From positions 1 to 6,427 of the forward strand of contig JASIEC010000002.1 of NCBI GenBank assembly GCA_030046135.1: a stretch of DNA of 6,427 bases. Direction: 5' to 3'. Every line of letters begins with the position of its first letter. Position 1 is the stretch's first letter. The notes under the pieces are model-generated. The model did no database searches and was not told where the DNA came from. It saw only the letters and a list, made by a program, of their open reading frames with translations. This document shows, piece by piece, positions 1 through 4,329 of the stretch. A program made the position numbers and the translations under genes. This DNA comes from Thermoplasmata archaeon (GTDB taxonomy: Archaea > Thermoplasmatota > Thermoplasmata > Lutacidiplasmatales > UBA184).

Positions 1-1170
1 ACCTTTCGGCGGGACGAACCAGGAGCGCTGGAGCATCGCGACCAGGTCGAACAAACGGGGGGCGACGAACTCCACGACAGGCTCGGGCGGAGCCACCGGA
101 GCGGGCGGAAGCTCGGGCGCGGGGAGGGGGATCGGGGCCGACGGGAGAGGGGCGGCCTGAGGGGGCGCTGGAGGGGCCGGCGCCGACGGCCGGAAGACCG
201 ACGGAGACGGCGGGAGGAGAACCCCCCCGGACCGGGACCAGTGGATGTCTCCCCCGGGCAGCGAGAGGGGTGTCCATTGCGGGAGCGCGAGGGCGGAGGG
301 GGAAGGGGTCGGAGTCGGGGCCGGGGAGGGGGGTGGGGCCGCCACCCGCTCGGCGGGGCGCTCCACGGGCGGGGCCGGGCGGATCGCCCCCCCGGAGAGG
401 ACCCACTCGTGGGGGAGGGCGCTCGTCGCGGAGAGGACCCGGACCACCAGCTGGCGGGGACGGGCGAACGCGCCCGACTCGGCACCGGTGGCCAGGACGA
501 AATCGACCTCTCGCGGCGCCTCCGGGGTCGCTTCAACGCGGGTCGGAGCGGGGCTTGGGGACGGTTCCGCCAGCGTGGCAGCCCCTACTCGGGCCTCGTC
601 CAGGACGCGGGGTGCCCGGCGGGGTGGGAAGAGGTACGACGCCAAGCTGGAGCCCTCCGGGATGCGAAGAGGACTCGACGACGCGAGGTCCCGCACCCCC
701 GCGGTCTCGGGATCCCGGCGGGCGGACTCCGGGCCCTGCCCGCGCCTCTCCCGCTCGGATTCCTCCGCGGGGGCTGCCTGGGCCAAGGGACCGAAGGGGG
801 AGAACCGGGGGTCGTCGGCACCCCGTTCCGAGCGCGGCGCGATCTCGCCCGACCGGAGGCGGAGAAGGGGGGAGTACCCTGCGGGTTCCGCTCTTGCTCC
901 GGAGATCGTCGTACGGGGCGGCAGCCGATCCGCCGCGTAGACGGCGCTCCGGACCGACTCCGTGATCGACGGACCGATCCCGCTCCAGTCGACCGGGGCC
1001 CGGGCGGGCGACCCGTACTCAGGGCGACGCGCCGAGGGGTCTGCGGAGCCGCCCGGATCGTCCACCAGGCCGTACCGTTCGAGGCCCGTCCAATCGACCT
1101 CGGGGGACTCGCTCCAGCCCGAGACGACGCGTAAGATCAGGCGACCGGGGCACGCTACCACAGGTCCCAC
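1..1170 (-). CDS. Proline/alanine-rich hypothetical protein, N-terminal part (runs off the left edge)
   Basis: I do not recognise this protein. The minus-strand frame is open for 390 codons from a GTG at 1170 to base 1, where the window cuts it; a TAA lies in frame upstream of the GTG. A second in-frame GTG at 1161 is an alternative start, but 1170 sits at the same distance from a TATA-like box (1203-1210) as starts elsewhere in this window. No membrane helix or signal peptide is evident. Residues 1-80 look partly ordered and contain two similar short motifs, VDWTGL (25-30) and VDWSGI (60-65). Residues 222-265 form another possibly folded patch (FVLATG, QLVVRVLSA, HEWVLSGG). Residues 265-295 and 320-365 are dominated by Pro and Ala and are probably disordered, followed by a more hydrophobic stretch (VVEFVAPRLFDLVAMLQ, 365-381). 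The opposite strand is also open over most of this region but encodes an Arg/Gly-rich product typical of an antisense shadow. Coding on the minus strand is likely; function is unknown. Confidence 0.6.
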   Translation of the reverse strand, partial: MGPVVACPGRLILRVVSGWSESPEVDWTGLERYGLVDDPGGSADPSARRPEYGSPARAPVDWSGIGPSITESVRSAVYAADRLPPRTTISGARAEPAGYSPLLRLRSGEIAPRSERGADDPRFSPFGPLAQAAPAEESERERRGQGPESARRDPETAGVRDLASSSPLRIPEGSSLASYLFPPRRAPRVLDEARVGAATLAEPSPSPAPTRVEATPEAPREVDFVLATGAESGAFARPRQLVVRVLSATSALPHEWVLSGGAIRPAPPVERPAERVAAPPPSPAPTPTPSPSALALPQWTPLSLPGGDIHWSRSGGVLLPPSPSVFRPSAPAPPAPPQAAPLPSAPIPLPAPELPPAPVAPPEPVVEFVAPRLFDLVAMLQRSWFVPPKG

Positions 1171-1202
1171 CCGGAGGCGGTGCCTTCCGTATCCTTAGCT
1201 CC

Positions 1203-1210
1203 CCATAAGG
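1203..1210 (-). promoter_or_regulatory. TATA-like box for the proline-rich protein gene
   Basis: Read on the minus strand this is CCTTATGG, an AT-rich patch in a GC-rich spacer, centred about 36 nt upstream of the GTG at 1170. That spacing matches the other TATA-like boxes in the window and would put transcription start about 10 nt before the start codon. The sequence is a weak match to an archaeal TATA box; the assignment rests mostly on position. Confidence 0.35.
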
Positions 1211-1212
1211 GT

Positions 1213-1234
1213 GAGGCCCTCGTTCGAGGGCCTC
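1213..1234. repeat. Perfect 22-bp inverted repeat between two minus-strand genes
   Basis: GAGGCCCTCG is followed by TT-free symmetry: the left 10 bases, a central TT/AA-like CGTTCG core, and the exact complement CGAGGGCCTC. As DNA it is a near-perfect dyad centred at 1223/1224; as RNA it gives an 8-bp GC-rich stem with a six-base CGTTCG loop. It lies 3 bp upstream of the TATA-like box of the proline-rich gene and about 116 bp past the stop of the isomerase gene. It could be an operator overlapping the promoter's upstream element or a 3' hairpin of the isomerase transcript. No T tract follows it on the minus strand. Confidence 0.6.
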
Positions 1235-1238
1235 CCGG

Positions 1239-1258
1239 GCAGCGGCGCGCCCCGCTGC
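1239..1258. repeat. Second inverted repeat (7-bp stem, 6-base loop)
   Basis: GCAGCGG (1239-1245) and CCGCTGC (1252-1258) are exact reverse complements separated by CGCGCC. It begins 4 bp after the inverted repeat at 1213-1234, so the intergenic spacer carries two tandem GC-rich hairpins. Such short stems arise by chance fairly often at this G+C, so its function is uncertain. Confidence 0.4.
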
Positions 1259-1349
1259 GGTCCACCGGGCGGAGCGGTGATCGACCGCGGGCGGAGGAAC
1301 GACCGAGCCTCGTCGTCCGCGATCCCGGGCCCCGACGATCGCGAGTTGT

Positions 1350-2039
1350 CTAGAATCCGGACAGCAAGTCCTCGATGACATCACGGGGGTTCGGAGAGGT
1401 GGCGACCGCGCTCGAGACGAGGACCCCCCGGCTGCCGAGCTCGAGCGCCCGCGCGACATCCTTCTTCCCGTGGACCCCGGCACCGCAGAGGACACGGACG
1501 CTCGGGTCGACCTGACGCACCGCCGCCACCGAGTGGACGACAAGCTCCGGGCGGGCCGCGGAGACGGCCACGCGACCCGAGATCAGCTCGGGAGGTTCGA
1601 CGGCGATGTACGGAGGACCGTACTCCGCGAACCTCCGGCACGATTCTGCGTCCGGCGCACAGACCAGCGCCGCCAGCCCGGCCGCCCCGAGCTCTTCCAC
1701 CGTCGACCGAACCCCCTCGGATGTGAGAGGGTGCTCGGAATGGTTGACCAGGCTCCCCTTCGCCCCGGCCGCGCGGATCGCCTCGGGGGGCACGAACCCG
1801 GTCTTCGCCCCGGCCCCGACGAGATCGACGTGCTGGGCGAGCACCGGGATCCCGACCGCGCGCGCGACCCGGCCGACGTCCGGAAGCGGGGGAGCGATCG
1901 CGACCGCGACCCCCCGCGCCCGGCCCGCGGCCTCGAGCTCCCTCGCGAGGAGCTCGGCGCCGTCGCCGAGGCCCGCCGGATAGACCTTCAGGTTGACGAC
2001 GAGGATCGGCGAACCGAGGTCGGGGCGGTCAGTGGGCAG
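1350..2039 (-). CDS. tpiA: Triosephosphate isomerase, archaeal type
   Basis: The product interconverts dihydroxyacetone phosphate and glyceraldehyde 3-phosphate in glycolysis and gluconeogenesis in the cytoplasm. At about 229 residues it matches the compact archaeal TIM-barrel family, shorter than the roughly 250-residue bacterial and eukaryotic enzymes. Numbered from the CTG at 2039, the active-site residues are visible: Asn16 and Lys18 in VVNLKVY, the electrophile His100 in NHSE, the catalytic base Glu148 in AVEPPEL, and the phosphate-binding CGAG (185-188) and GVLVSSAV (205-212) segments. AQHVD (68-72) is also typical. The start is a problem: no ATG, GTG or TTG occurs in frame between the conserved first strand and an ATG 45 codons upstream, which would translate the overlapping small gene in a second frame. 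CTG at 2039 gives the expected short N-terminus and overlaps the upstream gene by 11 bp, but it is a guess. Family identity is near certain; the exact start is not. Confidence 0.95.
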   Translation of the reverse strand: MPTDRPDLGSPILVVNLKVYPAGLGDGAELLARELEAAGRARGVAVAIAPPLPDVGRVARAVGIPVLAQHVDLVGAGAKTGFVPPEAIRAAGAKGSLVNHSEHPLTSEGVRSTVEELGAAGLAALVCAPDAESCRRFAEYGPPYIAVEPPELISGRVAVSAARPELVVHSVAAVRQVDPSVRVLCGAGVHGKKDVARALELGSRGVLVSSAVATSPNPRDVIEDLLSGF

Positions 2040-2238
2040 GGGCGGCCCGGACGCGCTTCGGCCGGGAGCAGATGGCGTACTCGTCGCCGTCGAAGAAGAC
2101 CTCCCGGTCGGGGTGCTTTCGCTGGAGCTCGGAGATTCGGCTGAGGACGTCCTCGAGGGTCGTGGACTCGTCATTCGGATCGATCCGGAGGTGGACCGTC
2201 TTCTCGGGCCGCTCCGAAGGATGACCCGCGCCCGGCAT
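2029..2238 (-). CDS. Small 69-residue hypothetical protein upstream of tpiA
   Basis: Function unknown. The ATG at 2238 lies 38 nt downstream of a good TATA-like box (2272-2280), and the gene ends in a TGA that overlaps or abuts the isomerase coding region, so the two are almost certainly co-transcribed. The protein looks like a genuine small folded domain: after about 13 N-terminal residues come a strand (TVHLRID), an acidic turn (PNDEST), a predicted amphipathic helix (TLEDVLSRISELQRKHP, about 27-43), and a strand pair (REVFFDGDEYAICSR, about 45-59). The tail after residue 60 is basic and Ala-rich and may be disordered. The single Cys and absence of a CxxC pair argue against a zinc ribbon. 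The balanced composition contrasts with the Arg/Ser-rich products of the other frames here, which supports real coding. The beta-alpha-beta-beta reading is my inference. Confidence 0.75.
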   Translation of the reverse strand: MPGAGHPSERPEKTVHLRIDPNDESTTLEDVLSRISELQRKHPDREVFFDGDEYAICSRPKRVRAAPAH

Positions 2239-2271
2239 TCGCCCCCGAGGGGAGGCTCAACGCGAGCGGGG

Positions 2272-2280
2272 CCTTTAAGC
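2272..2280 (-). promoter_or_regulatory. TATA-like box for the small protein-tpiA operon
   Basis: Minus-strand GCTTAAAGG is centred 38 nt upstream of the ATG at 2238. Archaeal TATA boxes usually sit about 25-27 nt before the transcription start, which implies a leader of only about 10-13 nt. There is no strong Shine-Dalgarno match before the ATG, in keeping with a near-leaderless mRNA. Confidence 0.6.
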
Positions 2281-2346
2281 GTTCGAGGAGGGGAACGGGC
2301 GACCGCCGGATCGCCCGCTCGAGCGGCACGCCCCCGCCCGGCACCG

Positions 2347-3012
2347 TCAGACGCCGGGGCTCTTCGGCAGGATCCGCGGCGCGTACGCGGGGACCGAGAG
2401 GAGGTGGATCCCCGCAACGAGGAGCCAGAGGAGCGGCGGCGCGACGATGAGCCTCTCCATCCCGCCGACGCCGAGCGCGAAATCTCGCCCGGCCTCGAAC
2501 AAGGCGGTCGCGATCAGCGTGAGGAGCCCCGAGAAGAGCGTGTACGCCCGGAACCCGTCCCAGCGGGTGTCGCGGAACATCGCGAACCCGAGGGTGACGA
2601 GCGCCAGCCCCGCCCCGACGAACGTCACCCCGGAGGCGATCCCGTGCACGGTCCCGTTGACGTTCTCGGGGGAGATCCCGACCCCGATCGCGGCGAGGGC
2701 CGAGACCACCACCAGGCCGAGGCCGATCGTCGAGCTCTTCCGGCTCGGGAACGCCGTCTGCGCGAGGATCGTCCCGAGGACCACGAGGACCCCGAGGAGG
2801 ATGATCGCGCCGTTGAACAGATCGTGCCAGGGCGACAGCTGCGTGTTGCCGAGGTCGCTGATGTAGTTGTGGAGGTCGCTGTAGCCCGGGTACTTGAGCT
2901 GGGTCACCACCATCGCGACGATGAACTCGGCCGACGCGATCGCCCACAGCGCGGCCCCGTGGTGGACCGATCGGTGGACGAGCGGGCCCCGACGGGGCTC
3001 CGGCGAGCTCAT
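2347..3012 (-). CDS. Six-helix membrane protein, DUF998-like
   Basis: A 221-residue integral membrane protein with six hydrophobic helices at about 18-38, 66-86, 95-113, 120-143, 156-174 and 187-206. The loop after the first helix carries YSDLHNYISDLGN (44-56), followed by a His and an FN pair (WHDLFN, 62-67), and TVHG (121-124) opens the fourth helix. This pattern and length resemble the DUF998 family, whose biochemical function is not established. The N-terminus (1-17) is basic and hydrophilic. The ATG at 3012 follows the stop of the zinc-ribbon gene by 10 bp, with AAGGA in that gap as a modest ribosome-binding site, so it is probably translated from the same message. No catalytic motif is obvious beyond conserved-looking polar residues near the membrane edge. 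The family call was made from memory of the motif and should be held with moderate confidence; the membrane character is clear. Confidence 0.85.
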   Translation of the reverse strand: MSSPEPRRGPLVHRSVHHGAALWAIASAEFIVAMVVTQLKYPGYSDLHNYISDLGNTQLSPWHDLFNGAIILLGVLVVLGTILAQTAFPSRKSSTIGLGLVVVSALAAIGVGISPENVNGTVHGIASGVTFVGAGLALVTLGFAMFRDTRWDGFRAYTLFSGLLTLIATALFEAGRDFALGVGGMERLIVAPPLLWLLVAGIHLLSVPAYAPRILPKSPGV

Positions 3013-3022
3013 GCCGGGTCCT

Positions 3023-3166
3023 TCAGTCCTCGCGAGCGTTCCGCTCGTAGGAGGCGTCGCTCGCTCGCTTGAGGCGCGCCCCGTCGCGGTCGCAGACCGG
3101 CCGCGCGCTCGGGGGGACGTCGATGACGTAGCCGCCCCCGCACTTCGGGCACTCGTAGTACGGCAT
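3023..3166 (-). CDS. 47-residue zinc-ribbon-like protein
   Basis: The product starts MPYYECPKCGGGYVIDVPPS and has a CxxC knuckle at Cys6/Cys9 and a second half-knuckle at Cys25 (VCDRDGARL), followed by a charged tail. The arrangement resembles small archaeal rubredoxin/zinc-ribbon proteins, but the expected fourth cysteine is replaced, with Asp28 in the CxxD position, so metal binding may use three Cys plus Asp or may be degenerate. The ATG at 3166 lies 38 nt downstream of the AT-rich box at 3201-3207. It is the first gene of a two-gene unit with the DUF998-like protein. The same frame stays open upstream through the antisense of the methyltransferase gene, but that extension is Arg/Pro/Gly-rich and lacks domain character, so I chose the ATG at 3166. 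Partner and role are unknown; nucleic-acid or protein binding is typical for such ribbons. Confidence 0.75.
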   Translation of the reverse strand: MPYYECPKCGGGYVIDVPPSARPVCDRDGARLKRASDASYERNARED

Positions 3167-3200
3167 TCGGACCCTCGGGCGGGAGCAGTGGATTCTCCCT

Positions 3201-3207
3201 ATTAATT
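3201..3207. promoter_or_regulatory. Palindromic TATA-like box in a divergent promoter region
   Basis: ATTAATT on the plus strand (AATTAAT on the minus) is the only AT-rich run in the 93-bp gap between the divergent zinc-ribbon and methyltransferase genes. On the minus strand it is preceded by purine-rich GAGGGGG, a plausible BRE, and sits 38 nt from the ATG at 3166. On the plus strand it is 56 nt from the GTG at 3260, so if used there it would give a leader of about 30 nt. Confidence 0.6.
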
Positions 3208-3247
3208 CCCCCTCGTTCAGTCGCGGCAGAGGGCCCGCTCCGGGGTC

Positions 3248-3252
3248 GAGGG
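3248..3252 (+). promoter_or_regulatory. Shine-Dalgarno-like site for the methyltransferase gene
   Basis: GAGGG lies 7 nt before the GTG at 3260 and complements the CCUCC end of archaeal 16S rRNA. It supports the GTG start, which is also the first in-frame start after a TAA at 3203, and would suit a leadered transcript from the box at 3201-3207. Confidence 0.4.
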
Positions 3253-3259
3253 TCGAGAG

Positions 3260-4213
3260 GTGCCGAGCTCGCGACCGTCCGACCGCCGCCGACCGCCACC
3301 CCGCGCTGGCACGCCCCCGAGGTCCGAGGAGCCGCGACCGCCCCACCTCCGATTCCGGGACCTCGACGAGTACCGCGCCCGTCGGGAGCTCCGCCGCTTC
3401 GAGGGGACCCCGCAGCGCGACCTCTTTCGGGAACTCCGGGAGAGGTTCCTCGACCGTCACCGGACCGAGGCCCGCTGGTGCCTCGATGTAGGGTCCGGGC
3501 CCGGCCGCTTCACGCATCGACTCGGGGGCCCCGCCTCCCGCCGGGTGGCGCTCGACCTCTCCCGAACGATGCTCTCCGTCGCGGGGGCCGGCCGATCGAA
3601 CCTGCCGAGGGGCGGTCTCTCGGCGATCGACCAGGTCCGGGGGGACGCGCTCCGGCCGCCCCTCGCCCCCGGCATCTGGGGCGAGGTCGTCGTCGCGGGC
3701 AACACGCTCGGGTTCGCGGCGGCCGCCGGCCCGACGTTGCTCGAGAGGACCGAGGAGCTCGTGGCCCCCGGCGGAACCCTGCTGGTCGAGATCGCGCCCG
3801 GTCCCGGAGAGAGGTCCAGGTACCTGGGTCGGCTCCCTCCCGGAGCCGTCGGACGGCTGCTCGAGGCCCCGGTCACGGCGATCCTCCCGCGGGTCGAGCG
3901 GGAGGGATTCTTGCGAGAGCCCCGACGCCGTTCGACGTCCGACTTCCATCGATGGAAGGTCTCGGAGCTGACCGACCGGTGGGGCCGGCGCGGTTGGGAG
4001 GTCCTCGAGATCCTCGCGATCGCCCCGGCTCTCGGGACCGATCCGGAGCGCGTCGCCGCGGTGGCGAAGAGCCGGAAGGCGTGGAGCCGGCTCCTGGAGG
4101 TCGAGGAACGGGTCGGCCGGCACGAGGACCGCTGGCCCCAGGCCGCGGCGATCCTCCTCTCGGCCCGGAAGGGCGGTCCTCCGGGGTCGGGAGCGGTCCC
4201 CGGCGCCGTCTAG
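3260..4213 (+). CDS. Class I SAM-dependent methyltransferase
   Basis: A 317-residue protein with a Rossmann-type SAM-binding core. Motif I is CLDVGSGPGRF (74-84), motif II ends in the ribose-binding acid of ALDLS (Asp99), the adenine-contact region is RGDALRPPL (127-135, Asp129), and motif IV is EVVVAGNTLGF (142-152). APGGTLLVEIAPG (169-181) is the usual post-motif strand-turn. The first 30 residues are Arg/Pro-rich and probably disordered; residues 31-70 form a charged helical cap (FRDLDEYRARRELRRFE). The C-terminal part (about 205-305) contains an insertion and further strands that may define the substrate, which I cannot identify; small molecule, lipid or quinone-like targets are all possible for this fold. 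The GTG start is supported by GAGGG upstream and by the in-frame stop at 3203. It is transcribed divergently from the zinc-ribbon/DUF998 pair. Fold assignment is firm; substrate is unknown. Confidence 0.9.
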   Translation: MPSSRPSDRRRPPPRAGTPPRSEEPRPPHLRFRDLDEYRARRELRRFEGTPQRDLFRELRERFLDRHRTEARWCLDVGSGPGRFTHRLGGPASRRVALDLSRTMLSVAGAGRSNLPRGGLSAIDQVRGDALRPPLAPGIWGEVVVAGNTLGFAAAAGPTLLERTEELVAPGGTLLVEIAPGPGERSRYLGRLPPGAVGRLLEAPVTAILPRVEREGFLREPRRRSTSDFHRWKVSELTDRWGRRGWEVLEILAIAPALGTDPERVAAVAKSRKAWSRLLEVEERVGRHEDRWPQAAAILLSARKGGPPGSGAVPGAV

Positions 4214-4234
4214 TCCCCGAGGGTCTCCCGGGGA
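4214..4234 (+). terminator. GC-rich hairpin directly after the methyltransferase stop
   Basis: TCCCCG (4214-4219) pairs with CGGGGA (4229-4234) around a 9-base loop, starting at the base after the TAG. No T tract follows, and archaeal termination generally relies on T-rich runs rather than hairpins, so this is only a weak terminator or mRNA 3'-end candidate. The rest of the 116-bp gap before the next gene holds the promoter at 4291-4296. Confidence 0.25.
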
Positions 4235-4290
4235 CGCTCCCGGAACGGCCCCGGGCCCGTCTCGCCGATTCGGCAACTCGGAAAGAGGGG

Positions 4291-4296
4291 TTTATC
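4291..4296 (+). promoter_or_regulatory. TATA-like box with purine-rich BRE for the coiled-coil protein gene
   Basis: TTTATC is preceded by GAAAGAGGGG (4281-4290), a purine-rich stretch like an archaeal BRE. It is centred 37 nt upstream of the ATG at 4330, implying a leader of about 10-12 nt. This is one of the clearer promoters in the window. Confidence 0.65.
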
Positions 4297-4329
4297 TGCC
4301 GAGCCGCCCCATCTTTCGCGGGTTCTCCC

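Noticed and set aside
241..1134. Long plus-strand open frames over the proline-rich gene
   Set aside because: The products are Arg/Gly-rich with no domain or promoter, whereas the minus-strand frame is open for all 390 codons and has a correctly spaced TATA-like box.
1211..1240. Possible tRNA T-arm, because of GTTCGAG flanked by complementary arms
   Set aside because: The last loop base does not fit the TTCRANY consensus, and no acceptor stem, D-arm or anticodon arm can be drawn in the surrounding sequence.
2040..2417. N-terminal extension of the isomerase frame to an ATG at 2417 or an ATG within the small gene
   Set aside because: The extension is Ser/Arg/Pro-rich, makes the protein far longer than the family, crosses the promoter at 2272-2280 and overlaps the small gene in a different frame.
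1993..3072. 359-codon plus-strand open frame opposite the DUF998-like gene
   Set aside because: The product is extremely Arg/Glu/Asp/Pro-rich without any folded pattern, while the minus strand encodes a clear six-helix membrane protein.
3167..4276. Minus-strand open frame continuous with the zinc-ribbon gene, antisense to the methyltransferase
   Set aside because: It is low-complexity Arg/Pro/Gly sequence; the opposite strand shows clear SAM-binding motifs, and a promoter box sits just upstream of the ATG at 3166.
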